Below are positions 54,023 to 62,407 of a stretch of 64,000 bases of DNA, piece by piece (the stretch's first letter is position 1; each line of letters starts with the position of its first letter). Source of the DNA: Nitrospirota bacterium (GTDB lineage: Bacteria > Nitrospirota > Thermodesulfovibrionia > Thermodesulfovibrionales > Dissulfurispiraceae). The position numbers were made by a program, and so were the translations under genes. Location of the stretch: NCBI GenBank assembly GCA_040752355.1, contig JBFMHE010000009.1, positions 1 through 64,000 on the forward strand, read 5' to 3'. The notes beneath the pieces are model-generated. The model did not search any database and had not been told where the DNA came from. It saw only the letters and a list, made by a program, of their open reading frames with translations.

Positions 54023-54499
54023 ATGGCAGAGAGAGTCATCGTCCACCAGGACAAAGATTTTCAGACCGCGTACTGGGCGCTCGACCCCGCAGACCCCGAA
54101 TCGCCGGAAGCGCGGGAGCCCCGGTCGGTAGCGCATCTTCACGACCTCACTCCCTACGGAATGCTCCTGGCGAGCCTCGGCACCTGCACCGCCGTCGTCC
54201 TTCATACATACGCACAGCACCACGATGTCGCCCTCGACGACGTAGAGATCGTCCTCGACTACCAGCGCCTCTATAGAGAGGACTGCAAGGACTGCGAGGA
54301 GATCGGCGAGTACATGGAGCAGGTCGCCATGGACATCCGGCTCTCGGGCGACCTCACCCCCGATCAGCGGGAGCGGCTCTACCGGGTATCGAAGCACTGC
54401 CCTGTCCATCGCATGCTCGGCGACGGGATCACCATACAGTCGCACCTTGCCGAAGATGCCTTTGTCGCCGGACAGCAGGGGTTCAGGGGAGATATCTAG
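54023..54499 (+). CDS. OsmC/Ohr-family protein
   Basis: 158 aa with both redox cysteines: LLASLGTCTAVVLHTYA and VSKHCPVHRML. The family reduces organic hydroperoxides or handles reactive sulfur. GGAGG 6 nt before the ATG at 54023 supports this start; a frame open further upstream has no site. An extra CKDCEE motif in the middle is unusual and could be a further thiol pair. Single gene. Confidence 0.87.
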   Translation: MAERVIVHQDKDFQTAYWALDPADPESPEAREPRSVAHLHDLTPYGMLLASLGTCTAVVLHTYAQHHDVALDDVEIVLDYQRLYREDCKDCEEIGEYMEQVAMDIRLSGDLTPDQRERLYRVSKHCPVHRMLGDGITIQSHLAEDAFVAGQQGFRGDI

Positions 54500-54805
54500 T
54501 CGCTCCCTTCTTTCCGGCAGCGCAGAAACTCCTTGACAGAGAGCGTCTCCTGGAAGATAATTTGCATAATGGGCTGCTTACGCTCTTTCTGCTGCAGTTT
54601 TACTGCGCTCATCACAGTGACCGGGAGGTGCGGCTGCTGATAACCATTCATTAAGGACATCAGGGGAATCTTGTTCGTATTCGAAGAAGCGCCTTTTCAA
54701 CAATGATGCGACGTGCACACCTCTGTCCCGGATACGGAGCTCGACAGACAGGGAACGCGTTACCTATCGGCAATTATTCCATCTTAACTATCTGGAGGTG
54801 CGGTC
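54500..54805 (+). other. Long leader region of the TorF-like gene
   Basis: 306 nt. It contains a consensus sigma-70 promoter (54533-54561), giving a 5' leader of about 235 nt. I see no known riboswitch. A short frame (54703 onward) overlapping the leader looks like a shadow of the next gene. Confidence 0.45.
54533..54561 (+). promoter_or_regulatory. Consensus sigma-70 promoter
   Basis: TTGACA (54533-54538), a 17-nt spacer, and GATAAT (54556-54561). It drives the outer-membrane protein gene at 54806. Confidence 0.75.
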
Positions 54806-55666
54806 ATGAAAGGGTTAAGGACGGTTGCAGCGGCAGTCGCAGCAGTGCTTTTGAGTACGAGCGGTCTCTTTGCTCAGGAGCTTCTGGGCACCAAATTTCC
54901 CCAGACGCAGACGCTCGAGCGGCAGACCAGGGGCGCAGTGGAGGCCAAGGGAACCCAGGACACCAGGGGAATGGCCTCCCTGGGGTTCTTTTCAACCTAT
55001 CTCTGGAGGGGCTTCAAGCTGGGCGACGGCGTCGTCTTCCAGCCGGTGGTCGGGGTGCAGAGCAGGGGATTCGGCGCGAGCATCTGGACCAACTACGACG
55101 AAAACCAGAACGACCTCACCGAAACGGATGTCATATTGACCTACACGTATCCGATGGACAGGTTTACCTTCGGGTTCGGCTATGCCTTCTACAACTGGAA
55201 CTTCGAGGCAGGCGGCCCCTCACTCTTCTTCCGCGGCAATACCCACGAGATATTCGTGAGCGCAGCCTATGAGCACCCGATCATCACCCCGAAGCTCACC
55301 ATTTACGGGGATATCGATGACGGCGAGGGCGGATTCCTCACGCTGTCGCTCAGCCATGTCCTCGACGTGGCCCGCAACGTCCCCTATTTCAACCTCCCCA
55401 AGGAGACGACCCTCACCATAGCGGCGCTGATGAGCGTCAACCTGGACAACGAGCTCATGGGAGCGGGTGACGACTATACCAACTTTCACCATATCGAGGC
55501 CGCCGTTGCCATGAACATTCCGCTCACCACGACGATCACCTTCGAGCCGAAGATCGGCTTCAGTACGCCGCTCAGCAATGACGCGGAGGATGCCCTGAAG
55601 CGTGCCAGTTTCGACGGCGACGACGACAATATCTATGCGGGCGCTGCCCTGACCTACCGCTTCTAA
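54806..55666 (+). CDS. TorF-like outer-membrane protein
   Basis: 286 aa with a signal peptide (VAAAVAAVLLSTSGLFAQ). MASLGFFSTYLWRGFKLGDG is the hallmark start of the TorF-family putative porin. It ends with regular amphipathic strands and a terminal Phe (ALTYRF). Probably a beta-barrel; substrate unknown. GGAGGTG precedes the ATG. Confidence 0.82.
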   Translation: MKGLRTVAAAVAAVLLSTSGLFAQELLGTKFPQTQTLERQTRGAVEAKGTQDTRGMASLGFFSTYLWRGFKLGDGVVFQPVVGVQSRGFGASIWTNYDENQNDLTETDVILTYTYPMDRFTFGFGYAFYNWNFEAGGPSLFFRGNTHEIFVSAAYEHPIITPKLTIYGDIDDGEGGFLTLSLSHVLDVARNVPYFNLPKETTLTIAALMSVNLDNELMGAGDDYTNFHHIEAAVAMNIPLTTTITFEPKIGFSTPLSNDAEDALKRASFDGDDDNIYAGAALTYRF

Positions 55667-55674
55667 CAAGGGAA

Positions 55675-55704
55675 GGGGCTGCCGGCGCGGCTGCCGGCAG
55701 CCCC
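55675..55704. terminator. Bidirectional terminator-like hairpin
   Basis: A 12-bp GC stem GGGGCTGCCGGC / GCCGGCAGCCCC lies between the convergent TorF-like and helicase genes. T-runs are weak on both sides. Confidence 0.6.
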
Positions 55705-55715
55705 TCCCTGATCAC

Positions 55716-57614
55716 TCAGCGATACAGGCTCTCCATGAAGGTCCTGCCGTACGCCCTGGTCTTTATCCTTCCGTCGCAGATGACCACCCTGCCGCGGTCG
55801 CTCCCGGAGCGTATCAGTCTGCCGAAGCCCTGCTTGAACTTCAGCACCGCCCGCGGGAGCGAATAGGCGTAGAAGGCATTGCCGCCGCTCTTCTCTATCT
55901 CCTCGGTCCTGGCCCTGACGATCGGCTCGGTCGGCACTTCGAACGGAAGCTTCGTGATGATGAGGCACTTCAGTGCATCGCCCTTCACGTCAACGCCCTC
56001 CCAGAAGGAGTCGAGGCCGAAGATGATGCTGTCCCTGCTCTCCCGCATGATCTCGAGCATCGTCCTGTTCGGCAGCTCGCCCTGGAGCATGGGGTTGAGC
56101 CCGAGCGCCTCGAGAGATCCTGCGGCGAGCTCCCAGGTCCTCTTCATCGTCTCGCGCGACGTAAAGAGCACGAGCACACCGCCGTCCCGTTTCGCGCACT
56201 CCGTGAGGACCACTGCGGCGAGCTTCTCGGCGTTGTCCACATCCCGGGGATCGATCTCCCGCCTGATGTCGACGGAGACCTGTGCGCTGAGGTCGAACGG
56301 CGAGGGCACCGTTATCGTCCGTGCATCCTCCAGGCCGAGGACCCGGCCGATGAAACCGAAATCGCCCGAGACCGAGAGCGTGGCTGACGTAAAAATGGCG
56401 GAGCGGTAGTCGGGGAGGAGATTGTTCCGGACGAAATCCTTCGGATAGACCGGCGCCATCCTGAGGGCCGTATTTCTCTCTTCGATCTCCGCCCAGCGCA
56501 CGGAATCGGGCATCCCCTCCGCAAACACCTCCATGCCGTCGGCGAAGGCGGTGAGCTTGCCGATCGCCGCCTTGAGCTCGAGCTCGTCATCCTCGAGGAA
56601 AAGCCCCACGGTGGTCGTCTGTATCTGACGGGTAAAGTCCCGGAGCGAAGAGGCGACGGACTCGAGCGGCTCTTCGAGGATACAGGTACCCTGCACGGTC
56701 TCCCGGTGGCCCAGTTCGCGCCGAACGCGCATCCAGAGCTCCCCCATCGCCGTCTTTATCCCTTCGGCTGCGGGAAAGAGGTGCGGCGAGTTCGAGAGGA
56801 TGCCTTTGTATGCGCCGCGCTCATCCATACGCAGAAGGGTGCTGAAGATCCGGTCGAATCCCCGTGCGGCGAGGGTCACGCCGGCAACTTCGGAGAGGAC
56901 GCTGTCGAGCGCATGCGCCTCATCGACGATGAGCACCTCGGTCTCGGGCAGCAGGCGGGATTCGCGCTCGAGCAGCGCGTTGATGCCGACGAGCGCGTGG
57001 TTGGCGACGACGATCCGGGCCTTTCCCCACTGCTGCCGCGCCTTGAAATAGAAGCAGTCCCTGAAGAAGCCGCACTGCGCTCCTTTACAGGCGTCGGCGT
57101 CCGACGACACTGCATCCCAGACCCCGGCCTTCAGAGCGCCCCACTCCTCCCTGTCGCCGGTCTCGGTCTTCGCTCCCCACTGCACCAGCTCGTGGTATTC
57201 TCCCCTGCTGTTGTCGTCCGATGTCCTGAAGGCAGCGAGCCGCCGGAGGCAGAGATAGTTGCTCCGGCCCTTTGCGATCGCATAATCGAACTCCCTCAGG
57301 GAAGCGAGCAGGGAGAGATCTTTCGTAACGATCTGCTCCTGGAGGTTGATCGTCCGCGTCGAGATGGTCGCCCGCTTGCCCGAGAGGAGGAGCGGGATGA
57401 GATAGGCGAAGGTCTTGCCGGTTCCGGTCCCTGCCTCGGCCAGGAGCATCCCTCCCTCTTCTATCGCGCCGGCGCAGGCCCCCATCATCGTCACCTGGGA
57501 GTGCCTGATCTCGTAGTCGTCCAGGGCGCTGCCCACCACCTCTTTCAGAAACCACGCCGCCCGCCCGGCGAGGGCCGGCGCCTCGCCCCTGTTACGCTCT
57601 TCTATTCCGTCCAT
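55716..57614 (-). CDS. DinG/XPD-family ATP-dependent DNA helicase
   Basis: 632-aa superfamily 2 helicase with an iron-sulfur domain. Walker A AEAGTGTGKTFAYL, four Fe-S cysteines (NYLCLRR and CKGAQCGFFRDC), DEAH box VDEAHAL, FTSATLS, FGLDSFWEGVDVKGD (motif V) and QGFGRLIRSGSDRG (motif VI). Unlike E. coli DinG it seems short, similar to YoaA-type. It unwinds 5'-3' and acts on R-loops or stalled forks in the family. An ATG at 57695 would add 27 residues. Confidence 0.92.
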   Translation of the reverse strand: MDGIEERNRGEAPALAGRAAWFLKEVVGSALDDYEIRHSQVTMMGACAGAIEEGGMLLAEAGTGTGKTFAYLIPLLLSGKRATISTRTINLQEQIVTKDLSLLASLREFDYAIAKGRSNYLCLRRLAAFRTSDDNSRGEYHELVQWGAKTETGDREEWGALKAGVWDAVSSDADACKGAQCGFFRDCFYFKARQQWGKARIVVANHALVGINALLERESRLLPETEVLIVDEAHALDSVLSEVAGVTLAARGFDRIFSTLLRMDERGAYKGILSNSPHLFPAAEGIKTAMGELWMRVRRELGHRETVQGTCILEEPLESVASSLRDFTRQIQTTTVGLFLEDDELELKAAIGKLTAFADGMEVFAEGMPDSVRWAEIEERNTALRMAPVYPKDFVRNNLLPDYRSAIFTSATLSVSGDFGFIGRVLGLEDARTITVPSPFDLSAQVSVDIRREIDPRDVDNAEKLAAVVLTECAKRDGGVLVLFTSRETMKRTWELAAGSLEALGLNPMLQGELPNRTMLEIMRESRDSIIFGLDSFWEGVDVKGDALKCLIITKLPFEVPTEPIVRARTEEIEKSGGNAFYAYSLPRAVLKFKQGFGRLIRSGSDRGRVVICDGRIKTRAYGRTFMESLYR

Positions 57615-57728
57615 CCCGAATCTCTTCTCTCCGACCTTCCCGCACCTGCTCACCTTGCCTCTCTGAAAGGCGTCTCTGTATTTTACCGCACCCATGACAG
57701 TGAAGTCATGGCGGTGCGCCCTGCTGGG

Positions 57729-57984
57729 TGTAATCAAAAGTGAGGGCAAGTAAGAGGTTAGGCAGGAGGAGGGGAAGAGGGTTGGGGAGGAGCGAATCGG
57801 GACGGTTTCGTCGCGGCTCTTAGCGAAGTGGAGCGTTACGCCGCAGCAACTGTCCGAGGTCGGTACGACCGAGTTTTGCTGCGGTAGCGCAATGAGCTTA
57901 GAGCCGCAGAAAGCTCACGCCTGAGCGATACCCCTGCCCTCTTCCCCGACCCCACAGAGGTACATGCCCTCGCTTTTGATTACA
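57729..57984. repeat. Long nested inverted-repeat element (C)
   Basis: The outer arms 57729-57748 and 57965-57984 are complementary apart from one G:T. A second stem pairs GGGGAAGAGGG...GGGG with CCCC..CCCTCTTCCCC. Inside, GCGGCTCTTAGC / GCTTAGAGCCGC encloses GCCGCAGCAA / TTGCTGCGGT and a GTCGGTACGAC tip. The whole 256 nt folds into one branched hairpin. Not coding; upstream of the helicase gene and before tRNA-Val. Confidence 0.7.
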
Positions 57985-58045
57985 ACCCCCTGCTGCCGCA
58001 GGTTTGACGATGATACGGAGAAAGTGCTATTTTATCAGTAGCTGC

Positions 58046-58120
58046 GGGCGATTAGCTCAGTGGGAGAGCGCTTCCTTCACACGGAAGAGGTCGTGGGTTC
58101 GATACCCTCATCGCCCACCA
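58046..58120 (+). tRNA. tRNA-Val (CAC)
   Basis: 75-nt cloverleaf including an encoded CCA. Acceptor GGGCGAT/ATCGCCC, D-arm GCTCAGTGGGAGAGC, anticodon stem CTTCC/GGAAG with loop TTCACAC, T-arm GTGGGTTCGATACCCTC. Anticodon CAC reads GUG. Confidence 0.95.
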
Positions 58121-58136
58121 TTCTTTTCTTTTCAAA

Positions 58137-58266
58137 AGCTCTCAGCAATCAGCCGTCAGCTATCAGCAAAAAACAAAGAAAGTAAGTATCTGCGTAAAGC
58201 CGCCATCAAAATATGCTGAGAGCTGAGAGCTGAGAGCTGATAGCTGAGAGCTGATTGCCGATGGCT
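58137..58266. repeat. AGCTGATAGCTGA-type inverted repeat (family H copy 1)
   Basis: AGCTCTCAGCAATCAGCC...AGCTATCAGC (58137-58167) pairs with tandem GCTGAGA/GCTGATA words (58215-58266). Related words flank the four-helix-bundle gene at 60.1-60.5 kb. Confidence 0.65.
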
Positions 58267-58828
58267 ATTTCCCTTCTATCAACGTGCTGAAGCACGGGGC
58301 GTGGCGGATGTTCCGGTAGGTCTTCGAGGTCTTCAGGTAGGTCCAGTTGGTGTAGCCGTTCTCTATCGCCTTGCGCAGCCAGCGGCAGGCCTCGTCCGGC
58401 TGGTCCTTTGCCGCGCAGAGCTCGGCCATGCTGTTGAGGGCGTAGACGTTCTTCGGGTTCATCTCCAGAGCGCGCGTGATGTCCCGCTCCGCCTCGGCGA
58501 GCTGTCCGGTCAGCAGGTAGACGAAACCGCGGTTGTTGTAGGCCATATCGTTATTCGGATCGAGCGCTACCGCACGGTCGAAGTCGGCGATCGCCTGTTC
58601 GTAATAGCCGATCTCCTGGTAGGCGTTCCCCCTGTTGATATACGAGGGAAGGAAGTCGGGGTTCAGCTCGACGGCCCGGTCGAAGTCGGCAAAGGCGCGG
58701 CGGTACAGGCCTTTCTTGAGGTAGGCGAGGCCGCGATTATTGTAAGCGCCGTAGCTCTTCGGGTTCGCCGCAATAACCTTCGTGTATTTGTCGATGGCGT
58801 GGTCGTACTTTCCCTTTTTATCCATCAC
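58265..58828 (-). CDS. Tetratricopeptide-repeat protein
   Basis: 187 aa built of four to five TPR units: YDHAIDKYTKVIAANPKSYG, AYNNRGLAYLKKGLYRRAFA, DFDRAVELNPDFLPSYINRG, AIADFDRAVALDPNNDMAYN, AERDITRALEMNPKNVYALN. No signal peptide or membrane segment, so probably a cytosolic scaffold for protein-protein contacts. Partner unknown. A last degenerate repeat ends with CRWLRKAIENGYTNWTYLK. Confidence 0.88.
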   Translation of the reverse strand: MMDKKGKYDHAIDKYTKVIAANPKSYGAYNNRGLAYLKKGLYRRAFADFDRAVELNPDFLPSYINRGNAYQEIGYYEQAIADFDRAVALDPNNDMAYNNRGFVYLLTGQLAEAERDITRALEMNPKNVYALNSMAELCAAKDQPDEACRWLRKAIENGYTNWTYLKTSKTYRNIRHAPCFSTLIEGK

Positions 58829-58918
58829 ACGCTCTCCCCGCCCCTAATCTTACACCGCCCCCCCGTCTATGGTCAAACTGCGGACGGAATTAACGTGCCT
58901 CTTCGGCAGGAGCAGTCG

Positions 58919-59380
58919 TTATTTCCACATCCTGGGGTCAAAACTGAACTCCGAAGGATGTCCGGTGTTTACCTTCGGAAAGTCGGGATGAAGAGGGTTC
59001 AAGACGAGGTTGAACTCGTGGGGTACGATTACGGAGGGAACCTTGAGGAGAGCGGTCCTCCCCTCTTCAGCCCATCGGTCCCCGAGCTCCTGTGTAGTTT
59101 TCGGCGGAGGCTCCTCCCTCCACTCTTTCGGCAGCTCGCCGGCGCTCACGGTCTCGATGGGAAGGGAGTCGGGAATCTCGACCGGGACAGCGGCGAAGAC
59201 AATCCCCGAATCCCGCCTCGTCAGTCGGACGAACATCTCGAGCGCTGCCAGCGATAAGTGCTCGCCGAGGTATACGACGGCCGTACCTTTCGAATTCCAG
59301 CGGCCTCCATAGAGACTGGCGCCCTCCCCGGAAAAGGCCTCCCGGAGAAACTCCTTCCTGAGCAGTCTCCAGGCCCTCAC
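58919..59380 (-). CDS. RES-domain toxin
   Basis: 153 aa. The RES fold is marked by W-R-L (RAWRLLRKEF), GGRWNSKGTAVVYLGEHLSLAALEMFVRL and the late VPHEFNLVLNP region. RES toxins such as MbcT and ParT degrade or modify NAD+ or ADP-ribosylate targets. It overlaps the upstream antitoxin gene by 4 nt (ATGA), the normal order for this type. Confidence 0.92.
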   Translation of the reverse strand: MRAWRLLRKEFLREAFSGEGASLYGGRWNSKGTAVVYLGEHLSLAALEMFVRLTRRDSGIVFAAVPVEIPDSLPIETVSAGELPKEWREEPPPKTTQELGDRWAEEGRTALLKVPSVIVPHEFNLVLNPLHPDFPKVNTGHPSEFSFDPRMWK

Positions 59381-59805
59381 AGGACTACCCCATGCTTGAT
59401 ACGGCCCAGGAGACTTTCCACTTCTCCGGCGCCCGCGTCGGTCCTCATCATGTCGAGCGGGGTCCTGTTGCCGAGCGCAATCTGCGTGTCATGCAGCCAC
59501 TCCCGGGCGTGCTGCTCGTCGCCAAGCACCTCGACCGCAAAGGCGAAGATCCGTGCAAGCCGGTACAATCGATCACTGGCGCCCGTCGACAGCCTCGTGG
59601 ACGCCTTCTTCTTCCGGATAAGAGTCCGCTGGCTCAAACCGATTGCCTCGGCAAACTCCTTGTCCGAGAGACGCAGCAACTCCTTGATGTAGTTGCCTGC
59701 AGCGACGGGTATTCCTTTCCTGATAATAGAATCGAATTCAGAGTTCTTCTTCGGCTCTGCCCCCAGATGTTTTCTCCCGCCAAAAGCCGTTATGACGCTG
59801 TACAT
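59377..59805 (-). CDS. Xre/MbcA/ParS-type antitoxin
   Basis: 142 aa. An HTH (LSDKEFAEAIGLSQRTLIRKKK) precedes the DUF2384 toxin-binding region (RLYRLARIFAFAVEVLGDEQHAREWLHDTQIALGNRTPLDMM). It neutralises the RES toxin downstream and represses the operon, with operator palindromes just upstream (59823-59854). GGGAGG precedes the ATG. Confidence 0.92.
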   Translation of the reverse strand: MYSVITAFGGRKHLGAEPKKNSEFDSIIRKGIPVAAGNYIKELLRLSDKEFAEAIGLSQRTLIRKKKASTRLSTGASDRLYRLARIFAFAVEVLGDEQHAREWLHDTQIALGNRTPLDMMRTDAGAGEVESLLGRIKHGVVL

Positions 59806-59822
59806 ACAAACACCTCCCTTAT

Positions 59823-59854
59823 GCCATATGTCAATATTTTATACGACATATGTC
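59823..59854. promoter_or_regulatory. Twin operator of the Xre/RES module
   Basis: The perfect palindrome GACATATGTC (59845-59854) and a near copy GCCATATGTC (59823-59832) are 22 bp apart, two helical turns, and flank a TATAAAAT -10-like element on the minus strand. Confidence 0.7.
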
Positions 59855-60131
59855 TAAATTGCAATCTGAAATCGCGGGCGCGGAAAGACATGCCACGCGA
59901 CAGGAGCAGCAGGAGCCGATCTCGTCACTTTTTTGACCATGTTTCCGCAATTCACATTGTGTTGCCGATTGACCACAAAAAAGATTGACACCCCAACAAC
60001 TGTTTTTATTTACATTTCAATATCTTATTTATACATAACCTTATGGCACAGGAGTTGCTACTTACAATATCCGGTTGCATCGATCTTTGAAAACAGCTAT
60101 CAGCTATCAGCTATCAGCAAGGAGGCTCGGG
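59855..60131. other. AT-rich intergenic region
   Basis: Lower-GC gap between the Xre gene and the four-helix-bundle gene. It ends in tandem AGCTATCAGC words (60095-60118). I see no gene in it. Confidence 0.5.
60095..60118. repeat. Family H repeat, left of the four-helix-bundle gene
   Basis: Three tandem CAGCTAT units, complementary to the right-hand copy at 60515-60546. Confidence 0.6.
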
Positions 60132-60491
60132 TTGCGAGACTTCAAAGCCTTAAAGGTCTGGCAGAAGAGTCATCGACTGGTGCTGGCGGTTTATACAGCT
60201 ACCCGGTCGTTCCCGAAAGAGGAAGTGTACGGGCTTACAAGCCAGATTCGGCGCTCCGCCTCCTCTATAGCCGCTAACATCGCCGAAGGCTGCGGGAGAA
60301 GCGGCAGCAGTGAGCTGAGCCGATTCCTGCACATAGCGATGGGCTCCGCAAGCGAGCTTGAATATCACCTGCTACTTGCGTGCGACCTTGATCTGGTGAT
60401 AGCTTCTGAGTATGAGGAGCTATCGACCGCGGTGAGCGAGATCAAGCGAATGCTCACCGCCCTGATAAAGAAGCTGAGGGCTGAAACATGA
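60132..60491 (+). CDS. Four-helix-bundle protein (23S rRNA intervening-sequence type)
   Basis: 119 aa. LRDFKALKVWQKSHRLVLAV, SQIRRSASSIAANIAEGCGR and ELSRFLHIAMGSASELEYHL are the family signature; these proteins are often encoded within rRNA intervening sequences or free in genomes, and the function is unknown. I chose TTG 60132 because AGGAGG lies 6 nt upstream and family proteins start at this point. It is framed on both sides by complementary family H repeats, suggesting a small mobile cassette. Confidence 0.85.
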   Translation: MRDFKALKVWQKSHRLVLAVYTATRSFPKEEVYGLTSQIRRSASSIAANIAEGCGRSGSSELSRFLHIAMGSASELEYHLLLACDLDLVIASEYEELSTAVSEIKRMLTALIKKLRAET

Positions 60492-60514
60492 GAGTTTTTG
60501 CTGTTGATATTTCG

Positions 60515-60546
60515 CTGAAAGCTGATGGCTGATAGCTGACAGCTAG
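60515..60546. repeat. Family H repeat, right of the four-helix-bundle gene
   Basis: GCTGAAAGCTGATGGCTGAT and AGCTGACAGCT words, the inverted partner of 60095-60118. Confidence 0.6.
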
Positions 60547-60609
60547 TTTTTTTAGTTGCCGTACGCCGCCCTTGGCGGTGAAACTGAACTAACCTAGGAG
60601 GGTTAGGAA

Positions 60610-61986
60610 GTGAAAAAATTCGTAGCAGTACTCGCAGGCATGTTGTTTGTTCTTGGCCTCGCAGCCAGCGCCTTCGCGGTCCATGCGGACATCCCGTCCG
60701 AGACCCAGGCAGTGGTTGCAAAAGGGACGACCCAGATCACACTGGGCGGAAGCGTAAGGGTTAGAGGTGAAATCAGGGATAATGCTGATTTCAATGATGA
60801 CACCAACGATAGCCAGTCTTACTGGGATCAGAGAGTAAGGCTCCGCCTCCAGGCTGATGTATCGAAGAACACCACTGGTGTAATTCACCTTGAGAGCCCG
60901 TCTGCAGCATCGAGCGACCGTCAGTGGGGCTCCTCTAGTGCCGCAGACAACGAAGGAACTGGTAGCTATCTCGGCAACGTGGACCAGGGCAACGGTAAAG
61001 CAGGCTCCATGTTCATCCTCGAGGCATGGATCCAGCACAAAGGCTCGGGACTCCTCGGCGTGCCCGCAGGCTTCAAGATCGGTCATATGCCGGTCAAGCT
61101 CGGCTACGGCCTCTTCTTCGATCATTCGAAGTTCGGCGATGATGCACTTAACGTCTTCATTGACCCGATGAAGGACCTCCATATCGAGCTCTTGACCGCT
61201 AAGCTCAGTGAAGGCACCCCTGCTAATGCTGATGACACCGACATGTACTCGGCGATAATCAGCTACAACTTCAACAAGGATACTTCAATCTCTTTTGATG
61301 CGACATTGCTCAATGAGCAGGCTCCGGTAATAGCTGCATTTGCCGGTGAGGACAATGTCCAGCTCTGGAACTTCGGTCTCCGCGGCCAAACCAGCATCGC
61401 CGGCCTCGGCATCAGAGCTGGCGCTGAACTGCAGACGGGTAATGTGGAAATCGCCGGTGGTGCCGATCAGGATTTCAATGGCTATGCTTTACTTGCCGGG
61501 ATTGATTACACTCTCAACCCGGTGAAGCTCTCTGTTGAATTCGCGTACGGCAGCGGCGATGATAATGCTGCTGACAATGACATTGATACCTTCCAGACGT
61601 TCCAGAGCAACATCCAGAAGTACACCTACGTGTACGATTATCGCGTGACATCCGCAGCTGGCGCTACCAATACCGGTATTGCCAATACCTGGTACATCAA
61701 GGCCGGCGCAAGCGCCGATATCATGAAGGATCTGAACGCTCTTGTAAATGTTTACTACTTAAGGGCTGCTAAGAACAACGTTGTTGCGCTTGCTGGCGGC
61801 AACACTCTTGGCACAGACAAGAATATCGGTATCGAAGTTGACGGCAAGCTCACCTACAAGATCGACCGCAACCTGGTCTACTGGGTCGAGGGCGGCTATC
61901 TCTTCGCAGGCGACTTCTATGACAGAGCCGGCGCATCTGCTGACGATGCATACGCTGTAAGGCACGGCATCGAGCTCAGCTTCTAA
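60610..61986 (+). CDS. Outer-membrane porin
   Basis: 458 aa with a signal peptide (KKFVAVLAGMLFVLGLAASAFA). A run of amphipathic strands starts with TQITLGGSVRVRGEIRDNAD and WDQRVRLRLQADVSKNTTG and ends with AVRHGIELSF, with a terminal Phe. It is probably a major general or alginate-export-type porin; substrate not determined. The start is GTG at 60610 with AGGAGGG upstream. Codon choice looks more relaxed and AT-richer than the core genes. A strong terminator follows. Confidence 0.85.
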   Translation: MKKFVAVLAGMLFVLGLAASAFAVHADIPSETQAVVAKGTTQITLGGSVRVRGEIRDNADFNDDTNDSQSYWDQRVRLRLQADVSKNTTGVIHLESPSAASSDRQWGSSSAADNEGTGSYLGNVDQGNGKAGSMFILEAWIQHKGSGLLGVPAGFKIGHMPVKLGYGLFFDHSKFGDDALNVFIDPMKDLHIELLTAKLSEGTPANADDTDMYSAIISYNFNKDTSISFDATLLNEQAPVIAAFAGEDNVQLWNFGLRGQTSIAGLGIRAGAELQTGNVEIAGGADQDFNGYALLAGIDYTLNPVKLSVEFAYGSGDDNAADNDIDTFQTFQSNIQKYTYVYDYRVTSAAGATNTGIANTWYIKAGASADIMKDLNALVNVYYLRAAKNNVVALAGGNTLGTDKNIGIEVDGKLTYKIDRNLVYWVEGGYLFAGDFYDRAGASADDAYAVRHGIELSF

Positions 61987-62013
61987 CAACAACCGTAATG
62001 CGTCACGCGTGAC

Positions 62014-62069
62014 GCGTGATGCGTGAAGGACTCAAAAGGCGGCTGCTTCGGCAGCCGCCTTTTTTGTTT
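62014..62069 (+). terminator. Porin terminator, first copy of a 56-bp direct repeat
   Basis: Hairpin AAAAGGCGGCTGC-TTCG-GCAGCCGCCTTTT (62034-62063) followed by TTTG. Positions 62014-62069 are identical to 63436-63491. Confidence 0.9.
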
Positions 62070-62114
62070 ATCGATCCCCTTAGCCACTACAGCCCTGAAT
62101 CCCGAATAAATATG

Positions 62115-62128
62115 CTATGCTAGTATAG
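62115..62128. promoter_or_regulatory. Near-palindromic operator of the UPF0175/PIN module
   Basis: CTATGCTAGTATAG, a 14-bp palindrome with one mismatched pair, 22 nt before the antitoxin ATG and overlapping a -10-like TAGTATAGAT. Confidence 0.45.
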
Positions 62129-62149
62129 ATAGTTGTCGAGGAGGCGCAT

Positions 62150-62407
62150 ATGAAGACAATGTGCATAAAATATCCCGAATCGGTGCTTGCAGCGCTCAAC
62201 CTCAGCCCCGAGATCTTTGAGCAGGAGGCGAAGACCGCCCTTGCAGTAAAGCTCTATGAGATGGGTCGCCTCACCTCGGGACAGGCCGCTTCTCTTGTCG
62301 GCATATCGCGAGTCGCATTTCTGTTGAACTGTTCCCGGTATGGCGCAGCAACTGTAGAATGGGATCAGAGTGAATTGGACAGCGAGTTTTCGGACAGTCT
62401 TCAATGA
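62150..62407 (+). CDS. UPF0175-family antitoxin
   Basis: 85 aa: YPESVLAALNLSPEIFEQEA, VKLYEMGRLTSGQAASLVGI and SRVAFLLN. This is the UPF0175 HTH pattern commonly found before PIN-domain DUF3368 toxins. GAGGAGG gives a strong start. Its stop overlaps the toxin start by 4 nt. Presumed autoregulator and toxin neutraliser. Confidence 0.9.
   Translation: MKTMCIKYPESVLAALNLSPEIFEQEAKTALAVKLYEMGRLTSGQAASLVGISRVAFLLNCSRYGAATVEWDQSELDSEFSDSLQ

Noticed and set aside
54703-55272. Separate gene overlapping the TorF-like leader
   Set aside because: The downstream part is a frame-shifted shadow of the barrel gene and no ribosome site supports it.
60095-60546. CRISPR array suggested by repeated AGCTATCAGC words
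   Set aside because: Repeats are contiguous and degenerate without spacers of constant length, and no cas genes are nearby.
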